Positions 6,168 to 14,535 are shown, numbered from the stretch's first letter. The stretch is DNA of 15,558 nt from Candidatus Bipolaricaulota bacterium (GCA_018334595.1 JAGXLQ010000014.1:1-15558); one strand, 5' to 3'. The notes: generated by a model not told the origin, from the sequence alone. Made by a program: numbers and translations.

Positions 6168-7241
6168 ATGCACGAAAAATTGTTTACACCGGGTCCCACC
6201 GAAGTCAGGACAGAGCTTCTTCAAGCAATGGCTGATCCACAGGTTCACCATAGGACGGATGAATTTAGCGAAATATATGACGATATTCAGGTTAGGTTGC
6301 AGGAACTTCTCTTTACCAAAAAACCAGTATTCTTGTTCACGTCTTCCTCTACCGGGGCAATGGAGTCTGCCGTTACGAACGGGGTAAAAAAGAGGTGTTT
6401 GAACCTCGCAAATGGCGCCTTTGCCGAGCGCTGGCACAAGATTACCGTGAATAACGGGGTCCCGGCGGACCTTCTCGATCAGGATTGGGGTAGAGCGATA
6501 ACTCCGGAGATGGTCGATGACAAGCTTTCCACCGGCAAGTACGATGCCGTAACAATGGTCTTCAACGAAACCTCCGTCGGCATGATGAACGACGTGGAGA
6601 AGATCGGCGAGGTGGTCAACGACCACGACGACGTCCTCTTTATGGTCGACGCCGTCTCGGGTATGGCCGGTGCCAAAATTGAAGTGGACAACTGGGGTAT
6701 AGACATGTGTCTTGCCGGCGTCCAGAAGGCGTTTGGCTTGCCGTCAGGTCTGGCGGTGGCGTCGGTTAGCGAGAGGTTGTTGGACAGGGCAGAGGAGGTT
6801 GAGCCGCGCAGCTACTACTTCAACCTACCGCTCCTTCACAAGTATCACAAGCGGAGTCAGACGAGGACGACCCCCGCAATCCCACAGATATTCGGGTTGA
6901 GAGAGCAACTAATGCACATCGTCGACGAGGAAGGGATTGAGAACAGGTTTGCCCGTCACGACAGGCTGTCCGGAATCGTTCAGGACTGGGCGAAAAAGTA
7001 CTTCGACGTCTTCCCGGAGGAAGGCTACTGGTCGAAGACGCTGACCTGCGTGGAGAATACAAGGGGAATTTCTGTTGCTGACCTGAACGAGGAATTGATC
7101 TCGCAGCATAACGCAAGGATCGCCAACGGCTACGGTGACATGAAGGAGGAAACCTTCAGGATCTCCAACATGGCCGACCTGACGGAAATAGATATCCGGG
7201 GTGTACTTGCGACGATAAACGACATTTTAGGGCTTGAGTAA
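6168..7241 (+). CDS. Class V aminotransferase (alanine-glyoxylate/serine-pyruvate type), probable phosphoserine aminotransferase
   Basis: A PLP enzyme of 357 residues, fold type I, class V. It opens with LFTPGPTEVR and HHRTDEFSEIY, the substrate-entry motifs of alanine-glyoxylate aminotransferases. SSSTGAMESAV (about 59-69) holds the cofactor phosphate, VDAVSG carries Asp161 that contacts the pyridine nitrogen, and GVQKAFGLPSG carries the Schiff-base Lys187. RTTPAIPQIFGL is the usual motif near the dimer interface. In the anaerobes that have this gene directly before serA it is thought to convert 3-phosphohydroxypyruvate to phosphoserine in place of SerC, and that is my inference here. Alanine-glyoxylate or serine-glyoxylate transamination is the alternative. 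The start is ATG 6168 with GGAGGTGC at 6153-6160. serA follows after 12 bp. Confidence 0.9.
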   Translation: MHEKLFTPGPTEVRTELLQAMADPQVHHRTDEFSEIYDDIQVRLQELLFTKKPVFLFTSSSTGAMESAVTNGVKKRCLNLANGAFAERWHKITVNNGVPADLLDQDWGRAITPEMVDDKLSTGKYDAVTMVFNETSVGMMNDVEKIGEVVNDHDDVLFMVDAVSGMAGAKIEVDNWGIDMCLAGVQKAFGLPSGLAVASVSERLLDRAEEVEPRSYYFNLPLLHKYHKRSQTRTTPAIPQIFGLREQLMHIVDEEGIENRFARHDRLSGIVQDWAKKYFDVFPEEGYWSKTLTCVENTRGISVADLNEELISQHNARIANGYGDMKEETFRISNMADLTEIDIRGVLATINDILGLE

Positions 7242-7253
7242 AAGGAGGGGAAT

Positions 7254-8165
7254 ATGCCCAAAGTTTTAATCTCAGATCCGATTGCTGATGAAGCGGTAGA
7301 GAAGTTAAGGGATGCCGGGTTTGAACTGGAGGAGAAGACGGACCTCTCGGCCGAGGAGTTGACGGATGAGATCTCCAGCTATGACGGGATTGTCGTCAGG
7401 TCAGGTACCAAGCTGAGGGAGCCGATACTTGAGGCGGCGGAGGACCTGAAGATCATCGTCCGCGCCGGAGTTGGGCTGGACAACATCGACCTGGACTGCG
7501 CGGAGGAGTTGGGAATTGAGGTGAGGAATACCCCCGAGGCGAGCTCCAACGCCGTCGCCGAACTGGCACTGGCGCACATGTTCGCCCTGTCGAGGAACGT
7601 TCCCAGGGGGACCGCATCGCTTAAGGAACAACGTTGGATTAAAGGGGAACTCAAGGGCAACGAACTGATGGGCAAGACCGTAGGAATAATCGGCATAGGC
7701 AGGATAGGTCAGCTCGTCGCGAAGAAGTGCGATGCCCTGGGTATGGAGCCGGTGGCGTTTGACAGGTACGTGGACGAGGCTCCGATAGATGAGGTAAAGA
7801 TGGTTTCCATGGACGAGCTTCTCAAGGTGTCGGACTTCGTAACCCTCCACATCCCGTTTGTGGAATCGGAAGGGGCCACGATTGGTGGAGAAGAACTGAG
7901 GCAGATGAAAGAATCGAGCTGCTTAATCAACTGTGCTCGCGGCGGAGTAGTCGACGAGGCCGCCCTGACCGAGGCACTGAAGGAAGGCTGGATTGCCGGT
8001 GCGGGCCTGGACGTATTCAACGAAGAGCCACCCGGGAACGATGAGCTGTTGAGCGTTGACAAGATCTCGTTAACTCCACACCTTGGGGCGTCGACCTTCG
8101 AAGCCCAGAGCAGAGTTGGCGAACAGGCAGCCGATGAACTAATTGATTTCTTCGGTGAGGTGTAA
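7254..8165 (+). CDS. serA: D-3-phosphoglycerate dehydrogenase, short form
   Basis: A 2-hydroxyacid dehydrogenase of 303 residues that oxidises 3-phosphoglycerate to 3-phosphohydroxypyruvate with NAD, the first step of serine synthesis. The NAD motif GIIGIGRIG spans about 144-152 with Asp170 at the end of the next strand. The catalytic set is Arg229 (NCARGGVVDE), Glu258 (FNEEPP) and His276 (LTPHLGAST). VVRSGTK (48-54) and RAGVGLDNID (70-79) are the substrate-side motifs. The protein stops at the end of the second half of the substrate domain and has no ACT or ASB domain, so the usual serine feedback site is missing; this is a known short type. The start is ATG 7254 with AGGAGG at 7243-7248. 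It is in an operon with the aminotransferase and the DUF1015 gene. Confidence 0.94.
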   Translation: MPKVLISDPIADEAVEKLRDAGFELEEKTDLSAEELTDEISSYDGIVVRSGTKLREPILEAAEDLKIIVRAGVGLDNIDLDCAEELGIEVRNTPEASSNAVAELALAHMFALSRNVPRGTASLKEQRWIKGELKGNELMGKTVGIIGIGRIGQLVAKKCDALGMEPVAFDRYVDEAPIDEVKMVSMDELLKVSDFVTLHIPFVESEGATIGGEELRQMKESSCLINCARGGVVDEAALTEALKEGWIAGAGLDVFNEEPPGNDELLSVDKISLTPHLGASTFEAQSRVGEQAADELIDFFGEV

Positions 8166-8170
8166 GGACA

Positions 8171-9472
8171 ATGGCAGAGGTATACCCCTTTCGTGGGTAT
8201 AGGTACAACCGTGATAAGGCTGGAGATCTTAACCGCGTCGTAAGCCCACCTTACGACAAGATCGACGACGAGACTAGGGAGGACCTGATAAACAGTAGTC
8301 CCTACAACATAGTTAGGATAATCTTGAGCGAGGCAACTGGAGAGGACGAGGACAAGTACGAAGTCGCGGCCAATTACCTGCAGGATTGGATTGACGAAGG
8401 CGTGTTGCAGCGGGATGAGGAGCCGGCCCTTTACGCCTACTACCAGGAGTACAAGGTTGAGGGAAAAAGGCGTGTCCGCAGGGGCTTCGTCGGTCTCGGC
8501 AAGATAGAGGAAGGCGAAGGGGTCAAGGCGCACGAGGAGACGATGTCCGGTCCAAAAGCGGACAGGTTAAGGCTGCTCCGTGCTACTGAATCGAACTTCG
8601 GTCAGATCTTTATGCTCTACTCCGACTTGGAGAACTCCGTGACCGCGACTCTCGACTCGGTGACAGATGAAGACACCCTGGTCGAGGTCAAGGACGGGGA
8701 TAGGAACGTGCACAAGCTCTGGAAGATAACCGACGAATCGGTTATCGAGTCCATCCAGGAGGGAATGACGGACAGGAGCCTGTACATCGCTGATGGCCAC
8801 CACCGCTACGAGACGGCCCTAAACTACAGGAACGAATGCAGAGAGGAGGGCTGGGAGTCGGTGGACGACGAGGGTTTCAACCACAGGATGATGACCTTCG
8901 TAAACGTGGACGACCCCGGCTTGAGCATACTGGCAACTCACAGGCTGATATATGGCGTAGATAAGTTCAAACCGCACGACGTGCTGGGCAAGGCCAGAGA
9001 CCACTTCTCCATCTCGCGGTTCGACGAGAGGGAAGGCCTGCTGGAGAAGTTGGACGAGGACGCCGGGGAGAAACACACGTTCGGTTATCGGGCGAAGGGA
9101 GACAAGGCCTACTGGGGCCTGACGCTGCTGGACGAGTCGGTAATGGACGAACTCCTGCCCGACAAGTCGGAAGTATGGCGGAGTCTAGACGTGGCTATCC
9201 TCCACAAGCTTATCCTGGAAGGGTACCTTGGCATCGACGAGGAGGCGCTCGAGGAGAAGAGAAACCTGGAATACGTCCGGGGCCGCGAGAAAGCCCTCGA
9301 CATGCTCAAGGAAGGTAAGTACCAGGGCGCTTTTATCATGAACCCGACCAGAATTAATCAGGTCAAGGAAATTGCCGACAAGGGAGAGAAGATGCCCCAG
9401 AAGTCAACTGACTTCTACCCGAAGTTGTTGACCGGCCCCGTCCTCCACAAGCTTTCAATCAAAAAGGAATAG
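8171..9472 (+). CDS. DUF1015 family protein, possible serine-metabolism enzyme
   Basis: A protein of 433 residues matching the DUF1015 family (COG4198) from end to end. Family motifs are VYPFRGYRYN and VVSPPYDKID at the N-terminus, RRGFVGLGKIEEG and the invariant-looking HEETMSGPKADRLRLL (121-136), NFGQIFMLY, and YIADGHHRYETAL (205-217). No signal peptide or membrane segment is visible, so it is probably cytosolic. The function is not established to my knowledge. The DGHHR motif resembles the DGHTR-type motif of ParB/sulfiredoxin-fold proteins, which include free-serine kinases, but this is a short-motif resemblance only. The gene begins 5 bp after serA and ends 3 bp before alaS. From memory, the same trio with aminotransferase and serA recurs in clostridia, which points to a role in serine metabolism. 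Confidence 0.88.
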   Translation: MAEVYPFRGYRYNRDKAGDLNRVVSPPYDKIDDETREDLINSSPYNIVRIILSEATGEDEDKYEVAANYLQDWIDEGVLQRDEEPALYAYYQEYKVEGKRRVRRGFVGLGKIEEGEGVKAHEETMSGPKADRLRLLRATESNFGQIFMLYSDLENSVTATLDSVTDEDTLVEVKDGDRNVHKLWKITDESVIESIQEGMTDRSLYIADGHHRYETALNYRNECREEGWESVDDEGFNHRMMTFVNVDDPGLSILATHRLIYGVDKFKPHDVLGKARDHFSISRFDEREGLLEKLDEDAGEKHTFGYRAKGDKAYWGLTLLDESVMDELLPDKSEVWRSLDVAILHKLILEGYLGIDEEALEEKRNLEYVRGREKALDMLKEGKYQGAFIMNPTRINQVKEIADKGEKMPQKSTDFYPKLLTGPVLHKLSIKKE

Positions 9473-9475
9473 TCG

Positions 9476-12094
9476 ATGAAGTGGAGTACGGATAAGCTAA
9501 GAGAGGCCTACCTCAGCTACTTTGAGGAACGAGGCCACGAGATAAAAGAGGGGTCAGGGTTAATCCCCGATGACCCCTCTATGCTATTTACCTCGGCGGG
9601 GATGGTTCAGTTCAAGGACATCTTCTGGGGCCGGCGTCAACCTGACGTCGGGCGTGTAGCTACCTGCCAGAAGTGTTTCCGGGCCAAGGACATCGAGGAG
9701 GTCGGTAACACCTGGTATCACCATACCTTCTTCGAAATGCTCGGCAACTTTTCCTTCGGCGACTACTTCAAACGGGGGGCGATAGAGCTTGCCTGGGAGT
9801 TCGTCACAGAGGTCCTCCGCATGGAGGAGGAGAGGTTGTGGGTATCCGTGCACGAGACGGACCAGGAAGCGTACGACATCTGGAAGGACGAGATAGGAGT
9901 CCCCGAAAGGAAAATAGTCAGGTTGGGGGATAGCGAGAACTGGTGGGGTCCGGTTGGTGATTCAGGTCCCTGTGGCCCCGACTCGGAAATCTTCTACGAT
10001 GCCGGCGAGGAGTACAAGTGTGGTCCCGATTGTGAGGGGCTCGCCTGTGACTGCAACAGGTTCAACGAGCTCTGGAACCTTGTGTTTACCGGTTACGAAA
10101 TGGACAGGGAGGGAAACGTAACCGAGCTCGCCAGCCAGAACATCGACACCGGTATGGGGCTGGAGAGGGTATCTGCGGTACTCCAGGGGGTCGACTCCGA
10201 TTACGAGATTGATATATTCCGCCCCCTTATCTCCGAACTCAAGGAGAGGATTGGGCTGAACACCTACAATGACGATCAGGTAGGGCTGGTCCGCCGGATC
10301 GGAGACCATATCCGGGGCGCCGCCTTCTTGATCTCCGAGGGCGTTATTCCTTCCAACGAAGGCCAGGGTTACGTCCTCAGGCGGTTGATTAGGAGGGCGG
10401 TCCAGGCTGGAGACAGGCTGGGGATGAAGGAGACCTTTTTGACGGAGAACCTCGAGCCCGTCTACGACACGATGGGTGAAACCTACCCGGAACTGCTGGA
10501 GAGAAGTGACCTCATAAGTAACGTCATCCAGAACGAGGAGGAGTCCTATCGGGAGACCCTTACCGAGGGAGAGGAGCTCTTTTACCGTCTTGCCTCAGAT
10601 CTCTCCGAGGAGTCTCCCGGGGCTATCTCCGGGGCGGACGCCTTTCGGCTCTACGATACGCACGGGTTACCCCTATCTTTTTTGAAGAAACTTGCGCATA
10701 GAGAAGGACTAGAGGTTGACGAGGTCGGATTTAAGGAGGAGATGAAGAAGCAACGCTCTCGGTCCCGGGCGGGCCAGGAAGAAGGTGACGCGCTTCACAC
10801 GTTCGTCGACGCCGGGGAGACGGAGTTTGTGGGTTACGAGCAGGACGAGGTCGAAGCGGAGGTGCTGGCGCTGATTGTTGACGACGAGACGGTCGAAGAA
10901 ATGACCGCCGGAGACGAGGGTTTCGTCGTGCTTGACCGTACCCCGTTTTACGCCGAAGCCGGGGGCCAGGTAAGTGACGTGGGAACGCTCTCCGCGGACT
11001 CACTGGAGGCCTCCGCCGGTGACGTCACCGAACGCAAAGGCGTCTATTACCACGGTCTGGAGGTCGAAGGTGGGGAGATCAGCGTCGGTGATAAGGTGGT
11101 TGCCGGGGTGGATAGTGCCCGGCGCCGGGACACGGAGAGAAACCACACCGCTACGCACCTGCTGCACAAGGCGTTGATCAAGACGCTGGGCCCCCACGTC
11201 GTGCAGTCGGGGTCCAAGGTCTCCCCGGAGGAACTCCGGTTCGACTTCAACCACTTTGAGATCCCTGGGGACGAACAAATTGCCGAGATAGAGGATATAG
11301 TCAACTCGGTAGTCCTCGACAACCTCCCCGTAACCGTGGACTGGGTAGGTTCCGTGGAGGAGGCGAGGAGCATCGGCGCAGCTGCCCATTTTGACGAGGA
11401 ATACCGGGGGAAGGAGAAGCTCAGGATCATCTCCGTAGGAGACTTCAGCAAGGAGCTCTGCGGGGGCACTCACGTCGACCGGTCCGGTGACGTAGGCGGG
11501 TTTGCGATTAAGTCCATTGAGACGATTTCCTCGGGTATACGCAGGGTGAGGGCGGTGACGGGAACGGGTTTCCTCTCGGATTATCGGGAAAAACGAGACA
11601 GGGAAGAAGAACTGGCCGGCCTCGTCCGGACTGGCCCGAGGGACCTGGTCGAGAGGGTCGAATCGATCCTCGAGAGGCAGGAGGAGCTGGGGGAGGAGCT
11701 GGAGAGGAAGAACCAAAGGTTGTTGACGACCGTCAAGGACCGTCTGATGGAGGACGTCCGGACCGAAGACGGCGTTGATGTTCTCTCCGCCCGCCCCAAC
11801 GTGGACAGCGAAGATTTACAAAAGTTAGCGGACATGATCGAAGCGGAATTGACGGGCGTTATCGTCCTGGGGACGAGCGACGAGGACAGCGCCTCCGTCG
11901 TCTGCAAGGTCTCCGACGAGTACGCGGGCAAGTTCGATGCGGGCGAGATAGTCCGCGAGTCAGCCCAGGTCCTCGGCGGAGGCGGTGGAGGTTCCCCCGC
12001 CTTTGCTCAGGGTGGCGGCCCGGACAAGTCCAAGCTCGCCGACGCACTATCTACGGGGATAAATATTGTCAGGTCATCGTTGGAAGAGGGCTAG
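9476..12094 (+). CDS. alaS: Alanyl-tRNA synthetase
   Basis: A full-length protein of 872 residues (E. coli has about 876). It charges tRNA-Ala with alanine. The class II catalytic core is at the N-terminus (SGLIPDDPSMLFTSAGMVQF, then TCQKCFRAKDIEEVGNTWYH). A Cys-rich loop (CGPDC to CDCNRF, 182-196) and GMGLERV (227-232, motif 3) follow. The editing domain carries the zinc site HTATH (His557, His561) and LCGGTH (Cys662, His666), so mischarged Ser/Gly-tRNA-Ala can be corrected. The C-Ala domain ends with a Gly-rich segment GGGGGGSPAFAQGGG. The ATG at 9476 is only 3 bp past the DUF1015 stop and has a modest AAGGA site, so it is likely translated from the serine-operon transcript. Confidence 0.97.
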   Translation: MKWSTDKLREAYLSYFEERGHEIKEGSGLIPDDPSMLFTSAGMVQFKDIFWGRRQPDVGRVATCQKCFRAKDIEEVGNTWYHHTFFEMLGNFSFGDYFKRGAIELAWEFVTEVLRMEEERLWVSVHETDQEAYDIWKDEIGVPERKIVRLGDSENWWGPVGDSGPCGPDSEIFYDAGEEYKCGPDCEGLACDCNRFNELWNLVFTGYEMDREGNVTELASQNIDTGMGLERVSAVLQGVDSDYEIDIFRPLISELKERIGLNTYNDDQVGLVRRIGDHIRGAAFLISEGVIPSNEGQGYVLRRLIRRAVQAGDRLGMKETFLTENLEPVYDTMGETYPELLERSDLISNVIQNEEESYRETLTEGEELFYRLASDLSEESPGAISGADAFRLYDTHGLPLSFLKKLAHREGLEVDEVGFKEEMKKQRSRSRAGQEEGDALHTFVDAGETEFVGYEQDEVEAEVLALIVDDETVEEMTAGDEGFVVLDRTPFYAEAGGQVSDVGTLSADSLEASAGDVTERKGVYYHGLEVEGGEISVGDKVVAGVDSARRRDTERNHTATHLLHKALIKTLGPHVVQSGSKVSPEELRFDFNHFEIPGDEQIAEIEDIVNSVVLDNLPVTVDWVGSVEEARSIGAAAHFDEEYRGKEKLRIISVGDFSKELCGGTHVDRSGDVGGFAIKSIETISSGIRRVRAVTGTGFLSDYREKRDREEELAGLVRTGPRDLVERVESILERQEELGEELERKNQRLLTTVKDRLMEDVRTEDGVDVLSARPNVDSEDLQKLADMIEAELTGVIVLGTSDEDSASVVCKVSDEYAGKFDAGEIVRESAQVLGGGGGGSPAFAQGGGPDKSKLADALSTGINIVRSSLEEG

Positions 12095-12159
12095 AGCGGT
12101 TTCCCGCACTGTCTTCTGCTAGGGCATACTTAGGTCGTGATGGTATTTTCTCCGAACTT

Positions 12160-12164
12160 GGAGG
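12160..12164 (+). promoter_or_regulatory. Ribosome binding site that fixes the lspA start
   Basis: GGAGG followed after 5 nt by TTG at 12170. The open frame reaches back to GTG 12137 and ATG 12140, but those starts lack a comparable site and would put this element inside the coding sequence. Confidence 0.7.
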
Positions 12165-12169
12165 TTAAG

Positions 12170-12625
12170 TTGAGCAGTCTCGGTTATTTCTATATTGCCT
12201 GCGGAGTTCTCGTGCTGGACAGGGTCAGCAAGGCGCTGGTCAGCCTGTTCTACCACCGCGGGTCGATGATCTTCTTTCGTACCGGTTTCTTCTCTTTGCG
12301 GTACGTCGAGAACTCCGGGGGAGCATTCGGGATTCTTCCCCGAAAAAGTGCCCTATTCGCCCTCGTCACCTTCGTCTCCGTGGGGCTGATCGCCTACCTG
12401 CTCTTCTTCTCCAACGTAAATCAATTCGTCATAAAGTTGGGACTGGCCCTGCTCCTCGGTGGTTCCTGTGGCAACCTGATAGACAGGCTCGCCTACGGGG
12501 CGGTGGTCGACTTCATCCAGTTCGGCAGCTTTCCGATATTCAACCTCGCCGACGTGGCCATAGTTAGCGGAACGGGACTGATCGTGTTTGGGCTTGTGGG
12601 AGGGTCTGAAGCAATTGGAAGGTAA
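12170..12625 (+). CDS. lspA: Lipoprotein signal peptidase (signal peptidase II)
   Basis: A membrane aspartyl protease of 151 residues from the TTG start. It removes signal peptides from prolipoproteins. Four membrane helices are expected: about 5-16, 60-81, 86-100 and 128-144. Family motifs are LDRVSK (16-21, for the usual DQxTK), VENSGGAFGIL (46-56), GGSCGNLIDR (97-106) with catalytic Asp105, and FNLADVAI (124-131) with catalytic Asp128. The frame also contains an upstream GTG and ATG; a good ribosome site before the TTG and the normal distance to the first helix decide for 12170. The gene lies 75 bp after alaS, and its last 11 bases overlap tmk. Confidence 0.92.
   Translation: MSSLGYFYIACGVLVLDRVSKALVSLFYHRGSMIFFRTGFFSLRYVENSGGAFGILPRKSALFALVTFVSVGLIAYLLFFSNVNQFVIKLGLALLLGGSCGNLIDRLAYGAVVDFIQFGSFPIFNLADVAIVSGTGLIVFGLVGGSEAIGR
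12598..12604 (+). promoter_or_regulatory. Ribosome binding site for tmk inside lspA
   Basis: GGGAGGG within the last codons of lspA, 10 nt before the TTG at 12615. It selects this start over TTG 12588 and TTG 12594, which precede or abut it. Confidence 0.55.
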
Positions 12626-13253
12626 ACGAGAGGGGAAGTTTTTCGTGTTTGAGGGCCTGGATGGCTCCGGTACGACTACCCAGGTGAACCTGTTGTCTGA
12701 ATACCTGGAGGATATGGGTTATTCCGTCCTCGTAGTCGAGGAGCCCGGGGGGACCGATCTCGGCCGTGAGGTCAGGGAATTGTTGCTCGAGGACCGGGGA
12801 GTAGACATCACCGGGACCGCCGAACTCTTCCTCTACGAGGTTTCTCGTGCCCAGCTTGTCAGGGAAAAGCTCATTCCCGAGCTGGACCGGGGAAGGATAG
12901 TTATCTCCGATAGGTTTGCCCTCTCCTCCGTGGCCTATCAGGGCTACGGCAGGGGGGTCCCGATTGCAGACGTGAAGAGGTTGAACGCGGTCGCCGTAAA
13001 CGGGGTCAAGCCCGACCTGACCTTCTTCCTCGATATCGACCTGAAGGCGATGGGCACTCGGACCCTGGGTAAGGAGCCCGACAGGATAGAAAAGGAGAGC
13101 GAGGACTTTTACCTCAAGGTCAGACGGGGTTACCTGAAGGAGGTTGCGAACAGGGCCGGGCATACTGTCATAAATGGGTCCCTTTCCAAAGGAGAAATTC
13201 ACGAGATGGTCCTCAGCCAGGTGTGTGAGGAGCTGGCCGAACTCAACGGATAG
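12615..13253 (+). CDS. tmk: Thymidylate kinase (dTMP kinase) with an unusual P-loop
   Basis: A protein of 212 residues, of normal length, that phosphorylates dTMP to dTDP with ATP. Family motifs are FVFEGLDGSGTTTQ (10-23), EEPGGTDLGREVRELLLE (42-59), VISDRFALSSVAYQGYGRG for the DRYxxSSxAYQG motif, and TFFLDIDLKAMGTR before a lid with RTLGKEPDRIEKES. Two expected residues differ. The Walker A lysine is Thr20 (codon ACG, GSGTTTQ for GSGKTTQ), and the Arg of the REPGG motif, which normally holds the dTMP phosphate, is Glu42. Everything else is intact and the frame is clean, so this is probably an active or specialised variant, not a pseudogene. I chose TTG 12615; it overlaps the lspA stop by 11 bp, so coupling is likely. 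Confidence 0.88.
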   Translation: MEGKREGKFFVFEGLDGSGTTTQVNLLSEYLEDMGYSVLVVEEPGGTDLGREVRELLLEDRGVDITGTAELFLYEVSRAQLVREKLIPELDRGRIVISDRFALSSVAYQGYGRGVPIADVKRLNAVAVNGVKPDLTFFLDIDLKAMGTRTLGKEPDRIEKESEDFYLKVRRGYLKEVANRAGHTVINGSLSKGEIHEMVLSQVCEELAELNG

Positions 13254-13323
13254 ATTAATGGGGCTGGAGTTAGTATCATTATGTTTATGACTGGAATGTA
13301 TAAAAAATAAGGAGGTACTGAAC

Positions 13324-14505
13324 GTGACCGATCCGGAACTGGAACCCGAAACAGATAGTCCTGCTCAGGTTGATTTGAACTGTAAGACCCTGGACCTCAT
13401 ATACGGCATGGACGTAGTAAAACGTAGCCTTGGTACGGGAAGGGACATGCCCATTCTAAGTGGGGTAAAGATGGAGATCGGCGAGGAAGAGATGAAGCTC
13501 ACCACGACCGACCTCGAGATGACGACGAGGTGTACGATACCGATTACGAACCTGGCCGAGCCGGCTACGGTCGTCCTGAAGGGGGACGTACTGGCGAAGA
13601 TTGCCCAGAGGATCCCGGAGGCCGGCGAGGTTACGCTCACGTCGGACCCCGAAGAGAATCAACAGGTCAAGCTCTCGTCCGGCTCAATTACATTTGACCT
13701 GTTCCAGATGTCGACTGACGATTTTCCCTCGGTCGATGAACTCCCGGAGGAACCGATTGTTGAACTGGACGTAGATCAGTTTAAGTCCGCCATCAAGCAG
13801 ACCACGTTTGCTGCCCTTAAAACGAAGGAGACGACCAGGTTGTCGTTGACCGGTATCAATACCATTATCGGCGAAGAGGGGATGAAGATGGTCGCCACCA
13901 ACGGGTATCGGATGGCCCTGAAGACGCTGCCGCTTTCGGACTCGGAGGAGGAGAGGACGCTGTTGATAGAGTCCAGCGCCCTCACGGAGCTCGATAGAAT
14001 CCTGTCTCAGGCCGATTCTGACGTTGTATCCATGTACGCGTCCAAGTCGGAGATATTTTTCGTCACCGACGGGATCGTATTCTCGGACAAGCTGATTATG
14101 GAGGAGTTTCCCGACTTTGAGGCAGTGGTCCCCGAGGGTAACGAACTCCCGTTTAGGATGAGCCGGAACGAGATTCTGGAGACCCTGTCTAGGGCAGAGA
14201 TTACCGCTTCCGAGGAGTCCGGTGCCGTCAGGTTAATTGCCGAAGAGGGGTCGAAGGAGCTGACCATATACTCATCTTCTCCGGAAAAAGGAGAATTTGA
14301 GGAGGTCGTCACCCTCAACGAGGCGAGCAAGGGGGCGGTCGAGATATCCTTTAAGGGGGAGTTTTTCGTCGATGCGCTGAGGAGGATGAAGGGCCAGGAA
14401 GTCGTGCTGTGGCTTGAGGACGCGGAGACAGCGGGGCTCATAGAACCTGCAGAGGAGAGCGGGGACTTCCTCTACGTTTGTATGCCCATCGCCGCGACCA
14501 CGTAA
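13324..14505 (+). CDS. dnaN: DNA polymerase III beta subunit (sliding clamp), divergent
   Basis: A protein of 393 residues with the three-domain clamp layout (about 16-135, 145-265 and 270-390). It should form a ring on DNA that tethers the replicative polymerase. Clamp signatures are PILSGVKMEI (43-52), TTTDLEMTTRC (60-70), FDLFQMSTDDFPSVDEL, MVATNGYRMAL, MEEFPDFEAVVPEGNEL and the terminal YVCMPIA. An acidic extension of about 15 residues (MTDPELEPETDS) precedes the usual N-terminus, and the C-terminus reads PIAATT in place of the common PMRL, so the partner-binding pocket has diverged. The start is GTG 13324 with a perfect AAGGAGGT at 13309-13316. Its place after tmk, where holB is common, and away from dnaA is unusual. 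It could be the only clamp or a second paralogue; the window cannot tell. Confidence 0.9.
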   Translation: MTDPELEPETDSPAQVDLNCKTLDLIYGMDVVKRSLGTGRDMPILSGVKMEIGEEEMKLTTTDLEMTTRCTIPITNLAEPATVVLKGDVLAKIAQRIPEAGEVTLTSDPEENQQVKLSSGSITFDLFQMSTDDFPSVDELPEEPIVELDVDQFKSAIKQTTFAALKTKETTRLSLTGINTIIGEEGMKMVATNGYRMALKTLPLSDSEEERTLLIESSALTELDRILSQADSDVVSMYASKSEIFFVTDGIVFSDKLIMEEFPDFEAVVPEGNELPFRMSRNEILETLSRAEITASEESGAVRLIAEEGSKELTIYSSSPEKGEFEEVVTLNEASKGAVEISFKGEFFVDALRRMKGQEVVLWLEDAETAGLIEPAEESGDFLYVCMPIAATT

Positions 14506-14535
14506 TTCCCGCCGGGCTTGCCGACTTATCCCCTG

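Noticed and set aside
7709..8533. Open frame of 274 codons on the minus strand
   Set aside because: It spans the end of serA and the start of the DUF1015 gene, both strongly supported by conserved motifs on the plus strand.
11000..11716. Open frame of 238 codons on the minus strand
   Set aside because: It is antisense to the AlaS editing domain and has no recognisable protein features.
12096..12107. GCGG/CCGC hairpin after alaS as a terminator
   Set aside because: Only 4 bp and no T-run, so it should not stop transcription into lspA.
13299..13304. TATAAA before the clamp gene as a -10 box
   Set aside because: Transcription would start at or inside the ribosome site, and no -35 lies at the right distance.
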